12,409 nt of DNA, from positions 1 through 12,409 of the forward strand of contig JBEINZ010000067.1 of NCBI GenBank assembly GCA_040377825.1, given 5' to 3'. Of this stretch, positions 1 to 7,165 are shown piece after piece. Positions within the stretch are counted from its first letter, which is position 1; every line of letters starts with the position of its first letter. A program made the translations under genes and the position numbers. Under the pieces are notes generated by a model. The model made no database searches. It saw only the letters and a list, made by a program, of their open reading frames with translations, and had not been told where the DNA came from. The DNA comes from JBEINZ01 sp040377825 (GTDB lineage: Bacteria; Pseudomonadota; Alphaproteobacteria; Rhizobiales; Ancalomicrobiaceae).

Positions 1-149
1 AACGCGATCAATGCAACCGTGAAAGCGACCGGTCCGCGATCGGGGCCGAAAGACGCAATAATGGTGACAATTCGCTCGACGAGCGGCGTTATGCCCGTCA
101 TCTGGCCAACGGCGGCGAGCAGATCGCGCAGGCGTTCCCAAATCGTCAT
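1..149 (-). CDS. 5' end of a DjlA/TerB-like N-terminal domain protein (partial)
   Basis: An open frame starts with ATG at 149 and runs off the left edge, giving 49 readable residues that begin MTIWERLRDLL and end GPVAFTVALIA. An AAGGG stretch lies about nine bases upstream of the ATG. The MxIWxR opening, and the later Arg/Gly-(P/R)-VAFxVAxIAL segment that leads into a helix, resemble from memory the N-terminal TerB domain of alphaproteobacterial DjlA-type J-domain co-chaperones. A J-domain would lie outside the window, so it could equally be a stand-alone TerB-family protein. The gene is divergent from the permease at 302, with about 150 bp between them and no promoter I can define. The reading frame is probable; the family name is tentative. 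Confidence 0.5.
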   Translation of the reverse strand, partial: MTIWERLRDLLAAVGQMTGITPLVERIVTIIASFGPDRGPVAFTVALIA

Positions 150-301
150 GCAGCCGTTCCCTTGTGCCTCAGTCCCGTTCGTGGATAACGATTGTTCGCG
201 ACACGCAAGACATGGGTGGTATGCGTTTGCTCTATCGCGATCAACCGTGCGTCGACTAGTCTCGGCGCGAATCCACCCGCATGCGACCGTGACGAGGCAC
301 C

Positions 302-1189
302 GTGCGAGAGCATCGCAAAGAGCTGTTTGGAACGATGCTCGGCATCGTCGCCGTAATCATTTTCGGCGCGACCTTGCCGATGACGCGTCTGGCGCTGGAA
401 AGCTTCGATCCGCTTACCGTCACCGTTGGACGGGCGTTTCTGGCCGGCACGGCGGCATCAGCGACGCTGATCCTCATGCGCCGCGGCCTGCCGCGCCGCC
501 ATATCAAGCTTCTCTTGATCATCGGCGCCTGCGTCGTGCTGGGTTTCCCCGGATTCTCGACCTTGGCCATGCGCACCGTCCCCGCTGCCCATGGCGGGGT
601 CGTGCTCGGGCTGCTACCGCTCGGCACGGCACTGGCCGGCGCGCTCTTTACAGGTGATCGGCCTTCGCGCGCCTTCTGGTTATGGGCGATCGCAGGCGCG
701 GCGATCGTGATCGCCTTCACGTTGCGCGATGGGAATTACCGGCCCGAGCCGGGCGACGGCTATCTCCTCCTCGCCGCGGCCGCCGCTTCCACCGGCTATG
801 CGCTGTCCGGCCGGCTCGCACGCGAGATGCCCGGCTGGGAGGTCATTTCCTGGGTGCTTGTCGTCTCGCTACCGATTTCGTCGCTTGCCATGCTACCGCT
901 CGTGCCAAGCATCCCTTGGAACGCGCCCGCAACCAGTTGGGCCGCCTTTCTCTACCTCGGCTTGATGAGCCAATTCGTCGGCTTCTTCGCCTGGAACACC
1001 GGCCTCGCGCTCGGCGGTGTCGCGCGCGTCGGGCAGGTGCAGCTGCTGCAAACCTTCGTCACGCTCGCGCTGTCTGCCGTGCTGCTTCATGAAGTGGTCG
1101 ACGCGGTTACGATCCTCGCCGGCCTCGCGGTCGCGACCGTCGTGTTCCTCGGCCGCCGCGCGCCGATTGGAAGGCAAAACGACCGTTGA
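302..1189 (+). CDS. EamA/DMT-superfamily permease (10 TM)
   Basis: A 295-residue inner-membrane protein of the drug/metabolite transporter superfamily. Two EamA-type halves, roughly residues 12-140 and 153-285, each show about five hydrophobic segments. Typical features are the FGATLPMTRLAL stretch in the first helix, a loop followed by PLTVTVGRAFLA, and LYLGLMSQFVGFFAWNTGLALGG in the second half, close to the usual AW..AL..G signature. Length is normal (about 290-300). The GTG at 302 is preceded by GAGG (294-297) with a short 4-base spacer. An ATG at 335 (in frame) is possible but would cut into the first helix. The substrate cannot be told from sequence; family members export amino acids, metabolites or drugs. 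The stop touches that of the opposing aldo/keto reductase gene. Confidence 0.9.
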   Translation: MREHRKELFGTMLGIVAVIIFGATLPMTRLALESFDPLTVTVGRAFLAGTAASATLILMRRGLPRRHIKLLLIIGACVVLGFPGFSTLAMRTVPAAHGGVVLGLLPLGTALAGALFTGDRPSRAFWLWAIAGAAIVIAFTLRDGNYRPEPGDGYLLLAAAAASTGYALSGRLAREMPGWEVISWVLVVSLPISSLAMLPLVPSIPWNAPATSWAAFLYLGLMSQFVGFFAWNTGLALGGVARVGQVQLLQTFVTLALSAVLLHEVVDAVTILAGLAVATVVFLGRRAPIGRQNDR

Positions 1190-2173
1190 CTACTGATGAC
1201 CTTGCGCGGGGCGTGGCGCGTAGAGCTCCTCGAGCGCCGCCGCCGTCTCCGCATCAATCGTGACATCAAGCGCGGCCATGGCGTCGTCGAGATGGCGCGG
1301 CTTCGACGCCCCGATGATCGGCGCCGTCACGCCCGGCTTCGACAGAACCCATGCGAGCGCCAATACGGCAGGCGCCACGCCCAGCCGATGCGCGACCTCG
1401 TCGAGCCGCTGTTTGATCCTATAGTCCTGCTCGGTCCCGAAATAGTCTTGCGCGAGCGTATCGACCTTGGCGCGGACCGAACTCGCCCCGTCGCGCGGCC
1501 GATTGCCGGCGAGAAACCCCCGCGCGAGCGGCGACCATGGGATGAGGCCGATGCCCTCTTCGCGGGCATAGGGGATCGTCTCCCGCTCTTCCTCTCGATA
1601 GGCGAGATTGTAGAAATTCTGCATGGAGACGAACGAGGCCCATCCCCTCGCGCGCTGGGCCTCGACCATCTTCACGAATTGGCGCGCCCACATGGACGAC
1701 GCGCCGAGATAAAGCGCCTTGCCGGCCCGCACGACGTCGTTGAGCGCTTCCAGCGTCTCCTCAATCGGCGTCGACGGGTCGAAACGATGGATCTGATAAA
1801 GATCGACATAGTCCGTCCCCAGTCGCTTCAAGCTGGCGTCGATCGATTGCATGACGTGCTTGCGCGAGAGGCCTTTGCGGTTTGGCCCCTCGCCCATCGG
1901 CAACCCGACCTTGGTTGCGATCACAAGATCATGCCGCCGCGCCTGCTCGCGCAATATGCGTCCGACGATTCGCTCGCTCTCGCCCTGGCTGTAGTAATCC
2001 GCCGTATCGAAGAAATTGATCCCGAGCGCCAGCGCCTTGGTGATCAAGGGCCGCGCCTCGGCCTCGGGCAGGATCCAATTCCACCCTCGCCACGTCGGAT
2101 CGCCATAGGTCATGCACCCTAGGCAAATCCGCGACACCTCAAGCCCAGACCCACCAAGCCGCGCGAATTGCAT
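1190..2173 (-). CDS. yajO: YajO-like NADPH-dependent aldo/keto reductase
   Basis: A 327-residue soluble (beta/alpha)8 oxidoreductase. The AKR catalytic tetrad is visible: Asp and Tyr in FFDTADYYSQG, Lys in VIATKVG and His in LYQIHRFD. The cofactor region contains IPWSPLARGFL and, near the C-terminus, ITAPIIGASKPRHLDD-type sequence (here VTAPIIGASKP). From memory the whole protein tracks E. coli YajO closely (LGCMTYGDP, LPEAEARP, TPIEETLEALNDVV.AGKA, GASSM, YREEERE), including length (324). YajO has been linked to 1-deoxyxylulose-5-phosphate formation and reduces aldehydes; the natural substrate here is unknown. A TTG seven codons upstream (2194) is open, but the codons after it form the GAGGAGG Shine-Dalgarno for the ATG at 2173, so I chose 2173. 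It is 111 bp downstream of the sulfatase gene, perhaps with its own promoter. Confidence 0.9.
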   Translation of the reverse strand: MQFARLGGSGLEVSRICLGCMTYGDPTWRGWNWILPEAEARPLITKALALGINFFDTADYYSQGESERIVGRILREQARRHDLVIATKVGLPMGEGPNRKGLSRKHVMQSIDASLKRLGTDYVDLYQIHRFDPSTPIEETLEALNDVVRAGKALYLGASSMWARQFVKMVEAQRARGWASFVSMQNFYNLAYREEERETIPYAREEGIGLIPWSPLARGFLAGNRPRDGASSVRAKVDTLAQDYFGTEQDYRIKQRLDEVAHRLGVAPAVLALAWVLSKPGVTAPIIGASKPRHLDDAMAALDVTIDAETAAALEELYAPRPAQGHQ

Positions 2174-2181
2174 GACTTGCG

Positions 2182-2188
2182 CCTCCTC
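2182..2188 (-). promoter_or_regulatory. Shine-Dalgarno site that fixes the reductase start
   Basis: GAGGAGG on the minus strand, eight bases before the ATG at 2173. It decides between that ATG and the in-frame TTG at 2194, which would translate through the site as Gly-Glu-Glu-Ala. Confidence 0.75.
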
Positions 2189-2210
2189 GCCCAAAGCCCA
2201 CCGCTAGACA

Positions 2211-2241
2211 ACGCCGCACCGCCCAGAATCGCACGCGGCGT
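2211..2241 (-). terminator. possible hairpin between sulfatase and reductase genes
   Basis: ACGCCGC (2211-2217) and GCGGCGT (2235-2241) can pair as a 7-bp GC-rich stem around a 17-base loop, 44 bases past the sulfatase stop. On the minus strand it is followed by TGTC rather than a run of T, and the loop is long, so it is at best a weak terminator or attenuator. Confidence 0.22.
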
Positions 2242-2284
2242 CGTTTGGGGCTGAGTAGCATGGCGTGGCGGCGGGGGGTGCCCC

Positions 2285-3790
2285 TCACCTCGCCCGTCCG
2301 TCAAACACCCCATTCGCTCCGAGATCCAGACCCGTCAGCCGGCGGTCCAGATGTTGGGCGCGCCACGACAAAAGCCGCTCGGCCATTTCCAACCGCGCTG
2401 GCGCGTAGGCCGGATCGCGGGAGACGTCGTTCATTTCGTGCGGGTCTTCGGCGAGGTCGAAGAGGAGCGCGGGCAGGCCCGCGAAGTGGACATACTTATA
2501 GCGCTCGCCTCGGATCGCGGCGAGCGAGCAGGCATCGAGATCAAGCCCGAGCGCGCTCTGCGCCTTGCGGCCGCGTAGATCGCGGAAATCGTACTCGAAA
2601 TGCGCCTCGCTCCTCCAAGCCCCCCGCCCGTCGACCGGGTCGCGACCGTTGAGGAAGCCGGCGAGCGAGCGGCCGTCGACATGGGTCGGGACCGGTCCGC
2701 CGAGCAGATCGATCAGCGTCGGCATGATGTCGACGGCCTCCGTTGGCGCGTCGATAACGCGGCCGCGCGTGGCAGGATCAATGCGCGGGTCGCGGATGAT
2801 CAGCGGGATGCGGTAGCTTTCATCGTAGAAGCCGAGCTTACCCCAAAGGTAATGATCGCCCAGTTGTTCGGCGTGGTCGGAGGTAAGCACGAGGATCGTG
2901 TCATCCCACTGCCCGGCGGCTTCGAGGATTACCCGCACGCGGCCGATCTGCGCGTCGACCTCGCTCACCATGCCCCAATAGGTCGCGCGGACGGCTCTCG
3001 CGGCGGCTTCGGATCCCTCGTCCGGCCCGTAGCCCATTTGGCCAAAGACGAAATCGAGATAAGGGTGCTTCTCCGCTTCCTCGCGCCGGTTCGCCGGGCG
3101 GCGGAAATCCTCGCCGTCCTGTGGACGATAAAGCGACGCGTAAGGCTCGGGCACCACGAATGGTGGATGCGGCGAGAGAAACGACAGATGCGCGAACCAC
3201 GGGCCGGACTGTTCGGCGAGCCAGCGCTCGAATTCCTCCACGAGGAACGCCGTCTCCGTTTCCTCTGCCGAGAACCTCGGCGACTTACCGTGAAGCGCGG
3301 GCTTACCATCGGCCGGCAAGAGAATGTCTTCCCATGCTGCCGGGATGTCGTGGCCACGCTTGGCCAGCCATGTGAGCCACGGTCCGGGATACTCCGGCAA
3401 GCGGACCCGGACGCTCATTCCCGGCAAGATACCCTCGTAGGTTGTCAGCCAAGGATCGGCCGGCGAGGTCGTGCGCGGATCGGTGCCGGTGTCGGTATAG
3501 CCGAACAGCGTCGGATCGTAGCCAAGCGAACGGGCGGCTTGCGCCAACGTCAGATGGCGTGCGTCGAGCGGCGTGCCGTTGCGCACGACGCGATTGGTCA
3601 TCTGATAGAGCCCGGTATAAAGGCACGCCCGCGCAGGCGAGCAAGGCGCGGTGCCGGCATAATGCCGCGCGAAGCGTGCGCCGTCGCCCGCGATCGCATC
3701 GACATGTGGTGTGCGAACCACCGGATGCCCGGCGACGCCAAGGCAATCAGCCCGCCATTGATCTGCGGTTACGAATAGAACGTTGGTCAT
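2285..3790 (-). CDS. Sulfatase / phosphonate monoester hydrolase (alkaline phosphatase superfamily)
   Basis: A 501-residue hydrolase that should cleave sulfate or phosphonate/phosphate esters with a formylglycine nucleophile and a divalent metal. The CxPxR modification motif is C50-S-P-A-R54, so Cys50 should be oxidised by a formylglycine-generating enzyme (none in this window). Metal-site residues are D10-Q11 at the N-terminus and S304-D305-H306 (TSDHAEQLGDH). H208 (SPHPPF), N71 and K318 (WGKLGF) match expected active-site positions. Architecture and length follow rhizobial and Burkholderia phosphonate monoester hydrolases (about 510 residues), including GYTxTxxDPRTTS, SExHFEYDFRD, YKYVHFAGLPxLLFDL and the SWRxQHxDRxLT tail. 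No signal peptide is visible, so it is probably cytoplasmic. Asp100 stands where my recollection of the Rhizobium enzyme has a Thr. It lies 57 bp downstream of the acyltransferase gene. The substrate remains open. Confidence 0.9.
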   Translation of the reverse strand: MTNVLFVTADQWRADCLGVAGHPVVRTPHVDAIAGDGARFARHYAGTAPCSPARACLYTGLYQMTNRVVRNGTPLDARHLTLAQAARSLGYDPTLFGYTDTGTDPRTTSPADPWLTTYEGILPGMSVRVRLPEYPGPWLTWLAKRGHDIPAAWEDILLPADGKPALHGKSPRFSAEETETAFLVEEFERWLAEQSGPWFAHLSFLSPHPPFVVPEPYASLYRPQDGEDFRRPANRREEAEKHPYLDFVFGQMGYGPDEGSEAAARAVRATYWGMVSEVDAQIGRVRVILEAAGQWDDTILVLTSDHAEQLGDHYLWGKLGFYDESYRIPLIIRDPRIDPATRGRVIDAPTEAVDIMPTLIDLLGGPVPTHVDGRSLAGFLNGRDPVDGRGAWRSEAHFEYDFRDLRGRKAQSALGLDLDACSLAAIRGERYKYVHFAGLPALLFDLAEDPHEMNDVSRDPAYAPARLEMAERLLSWRAQHLDRRLTGLDLGANGVFDGRAR

Positions 3791-3847
3791 GCTCGGTTCG
3801 CACCCTTTGGCTGGGATCGAGGATCCCGAACGACCGCTGGCCGCCCC

Positions 3848-4726
3848 TCAGCTCACCGTCAATCGCCCTTCGCGCGCGACGCTTTGGTCGGGCGCCATGG
3901 CGAAGGTACGGCGGCGGAACTCCTGGACGATGGCGTCGCGCTCGCGCCAGCGGATCCAGTCCTCGTAAGGAATCGGCTCGCCGATCTTGACGTCGAGGCG
4001 GGTGCCGATGCGCTTGGAGGTCTCGTGGAAGAGCAGCGAGAGGCGGAGCGTGGCGGACATGTGTGACGCCATCTGGAAGAGGCGGCTATTTTGTCCGGCG
4101 AAGTAAACAGGCACTACGGTCGCCTTGGCGCCCATGGCGAGCTTGGCGGTGAACGGCGCCCAGGGCAAATCGAGCGCGGGGCCCTCGAGCGGCTTATAGC
4201 TCGTCGAGACGGCGCCAGCCGGAAAGATACCGACCGCATGGCTCTGCTTCAGCCAGGCCTGCGCCTGAATGCGTGAATTGAGCGTCGTTTCGCGTGCCTG
4301 CTGCGAGGGCGCGAAATCGATCGGCAGCAGCTGCTCGCTCGTTTCGGGAAGCCGGCAAAGCACGCCATTCGCCAGGATCTTGACGTCCTTGCGAACTTGC
4401 ATGGCAAGCCAAGTGAAGGTGATGCCGTCGAGCACGCCGTAGGGATGATTGGCGACAAAAAGCACCGGCCCCTCGGTCGGCACCTTGGCCAACATGGCCT
4501 TGTCGTAGTTGACGTCGAGCGCCAGCAGCCGGATCGCGGTCTCGTAGAAGTTCTCACCAGCCAACACCGCCGCGCGACCGCGCCGGTAGCTCTCTTCCAA
4601 TTTCTTCCGACCGCCCACGAACTCGAGGGTTCGAATGACAGCGCGCGTCAGCGGCGGCTGTTCGGGCGTTGAGTATGAGAATGTTATCGGAGACGGATCG
4701 CGAGCACGGATGAGCGAGGACGGCAA
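3848..4726 (-). CDS. PlsC-like lysophospholipid acyltransferase
   Basis: A membrane-associated acyltransferase expected to move an acyl chain onto a lysophospholipid or related lipid. The catalytic block reads VANHPYGVLDG, an HX5D form of the usual HX4D found in some LPLAT families, followed by IFPAGAVS (the FPEG-type block) and VVPVYFAGQNS. The N-terminal ITFSYSTPEQP then ~30 residues before the domain is typical of proteobacterial members. Start choice: the ATG at 4804 has no ribosome-binding site and adds 26 basic, noncoding-looking residues. A TTG at 4726 has GGAG seven bases upstream and begins just before the conserved region, giving about 292 residues. I prefer the TTG. It is followed 57 bp later by the sulfatase gene and lies downstream of the decarboxylase gene, so a shared transcript is possible. 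The acceptor lipid is unknown. Confidence 0.82.
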   Translation of the reverse strand: MPSSLIRARDPSPITFSYSTPEQPPLTRAVIRTLEFVGGRKKLEESYRRGRAAVLAGENFYETAIRLLALDVNYDKAMLAKVPTEGPVLFVANHPYGVLDGITFTWLAMQVRKDVKILANGVLCRLPETSEQLLPIDFAPSQQARETTLNSRIQAQAWLKQSHAVGIFPAGAVSTSYKPLEGPALDLPWAPFTAKLAMGAKATVVPVYFAGQNSRLFQMASHMSATLRLSLLFHETSKRIGTRLDVKIGEPIPYEDWIRWRERDAIVQEFRRRTFAMAPDQSVAREGRLTVS

Positions 4727-4733
4727 GATAAGA

Positions 4734-4737
4734 CTCC
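4734..4737 (-). promoter_or_regulatory. Shine-Dalgarno supporting the TTG start of the acyltransferase
   Basis: GGAG on the minus strand with a 7-base spacer to the TTG at 4726. No comparable site precedes the ATG at 4804. Confidence 0.4.
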
Positions 4738-4835
4738 GAGTGTGACGTTGGGCATATAGCGCCGCCCCGCGAAGCCGTCTACGACAATCGGCCGTCAGTT
4801 CCATGACGATTTGGCGTCATTGCCCCGCCATGGCG

Positions 4836-6104
4836 TCACAAATCCGAAACCGTGCCTTCACTGACGGCCTCGCGGTCCGGTTCGCCCCAGGTTTCCACCG
4901 AGGCAAACCCTTCCATTCCATCGCGATCATCCTCAAAAGGCCGCTTAACTTCCACGAAAGCATCCGGATAAAATCCGTTGAACCGGGTCCGCAGAGCTAG
5001 CGAGTAAGCCCCGATATGGCCGATTTCGATGAAGTCGCCGGTGTCGACGGTGCCCGGTAGCCAGAAGGGCCGCGACAGGATATCGACCGAATCGCAGGTG
5101 ACGCCGCACACCCGAAAGTCGTCCAGCTTGTTCGATCCAGCGCGACGCTTGCGCGCGGGGTCGGGAATGAGCCGCGCCGGCAAGGTGATCTTGCCCGTCC
5201 AACTATCGGAGAGCGATCCCCAAATACCGTCATTGATGTAGATCCGCTTGCCGTCGCGCAGCAGGACCCGGACGATGACCGACAGCGAACGCGCGACGAT
5301 CACGCGCCCGGGCTCGGCGACCAGCGCCACATCGTCGAAACCGTGGGTTTTCAAGTCGCGGCCAATATCGGCGATGAGCGAGACTGGATCGGGTACCGGC
5401 CGCTGATTGCCTCGAGGGTCGCGGCCGTAGGGAGCGGGAAACCCGCCACCGATATCGAGCCCGATGATGTTGACCCCAGCCTGACGCCTCACGCCCGCGG
5501 CGATCGACAGCGCAAAGTCATAGGTCTGTACATCCTCGACTTGACTGCCGACATGAAAGCAAAGACCAACCTTGTAGCCGAGCCGATCGATCCGCTGGAC
5601 GAGTTCAGCCGCCTCCTTCGGAGCCGCGCCGAACTTTTTGGATAGCTCATAGGCCGCCGCGCCCTTGGTATGCAGGCGGACGAAGAGCGCGATCGAGCCT
5701 GGGTCGAGATCGAACGCGGTCACGACGCGATGGATCTTTTCAAGCTCGTCGGGATGATCGAGCGCCATTGTGCGGATGCCGTAGGTCTCCAACGCAAGGC
5801 GGATGTCGGACTGCGCCTTGACCGGATGCATGTAAAGCTGCTCGGCCTTGGGCGCGGTCTTGCGCACGGCGGCGAACTCGGCCGGCGACGCGACGTCGAA
5901 GCAATCGACACCGGCGGCGGCAATGGTCGCCAAGACCTGCGTTTCGCCGTTGGTTTTCACCGCATAGGCGGTCTTGCCTGGAAAGGCCGCTAGAAAGCCG
6001 CGCGTGTCGGCGGCCAAGACCGATGGGCGAAAACAATAGACCGGCTGATCCGGCCTCAGGCTCAGCGCCGCGTCGCGCCCGGTCTCGAAGATCGGCATCG
6101 CCAT
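4836..6104 (-). CDS. Ornithine/lysine-type decarboxylase (PLP, fold type III)
   Basis: A 422-residue PLP enzyme of the ornithine/diaminopimelate/arginine decarboxylase family, probably making putrescine or cadaverine in the cytosol. The PLP lysine is K50 in AYAVKTN. H184 lies in the HVGSQ motif, the phosphate-binding glycines in LDIGGGFPAP (219-221) and E264 in AEPGR. The substrate-binding Cys is C337 in TCDSVD, and Y367 in GAYSL completes the dimer-interface site. CDSxD and the DIGGGFP/HVGSQ pair fit ornithine-type rather than diaminopimelate-type enzymes. The usual NDGVYGSF appears as NDGIWGSLSD. The tail after FNGFYPD is about 40 residues, with an acidic end. An ATG at 6128 is open, but GGAG ten bases before the ATG at 6104 favours the latter. 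Ornithine versus lysine preference cannot be settled here. Confidence 0.9.
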   Translation of the reverse strand: MAMPIFETGRDAALSLRPDQPVYCFRPSVLAADTRGFLAAFPGKTAYAVKTNGETQVLATIAAAGVDCFDVASPAEFAAVRKTAPKAEQLYMHPVKAQSDIRLALETYGIRTMALDHPDELEKIHRVVTAFDLDPGSIALFVRLHTKGAAAYELSKKFGAAPKEAAELVQRIDRLGYKVGLCFHVGSQVEDVQTYDFALSIAAGVRRQAGVNIIGLDIGGGFPAPYGRDPRGNQRPVPDPVSLIADIGRDLKTHGFDDVALVAEPGRVIVARSLSVIVRVLLRDGKRIYINDGIWGSLSDSWTGKITLPARLIPDPARKRRAGSNKLDDFRVCGVTCDSVDILSRPFWLPGTVDTGDFIEIGHIGAYSLALRTRFNGFYPDAFVEVKRPFEDDRDGMEGFASVETWGEPDREAVSEGTVSDL

Positions 6105-6196
6105 CTTTTTTGGTCTCCGGTAGATCATGCATGAGCTACGGATCGTCCCGCCGCGGTGCCGTTCGTAAGGCGTGTAGACGACGGTAGTCTTACAGG

Positions 6197-6233
6197 GCCG
6201 AATCCTGAAACCGACGCGCGCGCGGTATTCGGC
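6197..6233 (-). terminator. hairpin directly after the extensin-like gene stop
   Basis: GCCGAAT (6197-6203) pairs perfectly with ATTCGGC (6227-6233), with a nested ACCG/CGGT pair inside. The stem begins at the base after the minus-strand stop codon. No T-run follows, so this is a possible terminator or mRNA-end stabiliser only. Confidence 0.35.
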
Positions 6234-7001
6234 TCAATCGTCGAGCGGAATCGCATCCGGGTCGTGGGATGCCGCGCCCGGCCACGCGAAGCCCTTGCCG
6301 GTCGGCGCATAGGACATCAGTCCGCCGCCGGCTCCGCCCTCGCAGACCCGGCGCCCACCGCGATGGCGCGCAAGGTCGAGGTGGAAATGGTCCCGGTGGT
6401 TGGCATCGCCATCCGGACCGATCACAGTGGAGAAGATTGCGCAGCTTCCTTCCCCGACCGCGCGCAGGAACGCGCCTTTGGCGGGGTCCGGCGAACGCCA
6501 GTCCTGACGTACGCTGATCGTGCGTCCATCCGCAAGCACGAAGCCGCCGATGTCGATGGCATTGGCGAAGGCATGTTCGGACATCTCCGAATGACCGCGA
6601 ATGCGCCGGCAATTGTAGGTTCCCATTTGTCTTAGCTGCACGACCGGTTGTCCGAATATGCCAACGGCCTCCGGCTGCACGACGCGGCGCAGCCAGTCCT
6701 GCAAGGCGACAGTCATCGGGCAATTCAAGAGACCCTGCTCGGAGAGGCCGACCATTCCGTCCTCGACCGCAAGCACCCGGAAGGCCGCGTCAGAGCCGCA
6801 AGCCCCTCCCCCGCCAACTGATCCCGCTGGCTGAATATACGGCCCCGCCCGCAGCGCGCCCGAACGCACGCACTGGGCGTCGGCCTCGCCGCGCCATGCG
6901 GCGCGCTGCATGCCGAACCAATTGCCGAACAAGGCGCTGCAGCCTGCCAAGAGCAAGCAGCCGCCGACCAGGAACGCGATACGAAAAGCCTGACGGGTCA
7001 T
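6234..7001 (-). CDS. Extensin-like M15-family lipoprotein (putative peptidoglycan carboxypeptidase fold)
   Basis: A 255-residue secreted lipoprotein. The N-terminus is a lipoprotein signal peptide, with hydrophobic residues 8-20 and lipobox LAGC (lipidated Cys21), so it should sit on the periplasmic side. The C-terminal two thirds match the extensin-like family related to M15 zinc peptidases. SEHAFANAID supplies H143 and D150, and NHRDHFHLD supplies H205/H207, the expected zinc ligands. Upstream LLNCPMTVAL and a YNCR segment are also family-typical, and at least six Cys could form disulfides. It may cleave or bind peptidoglycan peptides; the plant 'extensin' name is only historical. The ATG at 7001 lacks a Shine-Dalgarno but directly precedes the signal peptide. 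It is divergent from the amidase gene. Confidence 0.85.
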   Translation of the reverse strand: MTRQAFRIAFLVGGCLLLAGCSALFGNWFGMQRAAWRGEADAQCVRSGALRAGPYIQPAGSVGGGGACGSDAAFRVLAVEDGMVGLSEQGLLNCPMTVALQDWLRRVVQPEAVGIFGQPVVQLRQMGTYNCRRIRGHSEMSEHAFANAIDIGGFVLADGRTISVRQDWRSPDPAKGAFLRAVGEGSCAIFSTVIGPDGDANHRDHFHLDLARHRGGRRVCEGGAGGGLMSYAPTGKGFAWPGAASHDPDAIPLDD

Positions 7002-7165
7002 TTCAGGAGAATGCAACGGAGTCTGGAAACGCCTCGTTAACGCAAGTTCTTCGGACGTTCGGGCATTCAACGAAAGCCGGCATGCATGGTCGTGCGGGTC
7101 TTGACGCCGCCGCGCGAAGCGCCGAACCCTCCGGCAAGACGCCGAACAAGAAGGTGCACTCGCCA

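Noticed and set aside
212..256. Tiny plus-strand frame starting ATGGGTGGTATG before the permease
   Set aside because: 14 codons, no Shine-Dalgarno and no hydrophobic or regulatory-peptide pattern.
1196..2122. Long plus-strand open frame opposite the reductase gene (308 codons)
   Set aside because: Arg/His-rich translation with no recognisable motif. It is the antisense shadow of a clear AKR gene in GC-rich DNA.
2600..3778. Long plus-strand open frame opposite the sulfatase gene (392 codons)
   Set aside because: Same reason: it mirrors the codon structure of the real sulfatase, lacks domain motifs and has no ribosome-binding site.
3813..3827. Short perfect hairpin GGGATC-GAG-GATCCC before the sulfatase gene
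   Set aside because: A 6-bp stem in a 57-bp gap without a T-run or alternative structure is expected by chance often enough. No regulatory claim is made.
6896..7165. N-terminal extension of the amidase back to 6896
   Set aside because: The extra ~90 residues are Arg-rich, lie over the oppositely oriented lipoprotein gene and precede the conserved amidase N-terminus.
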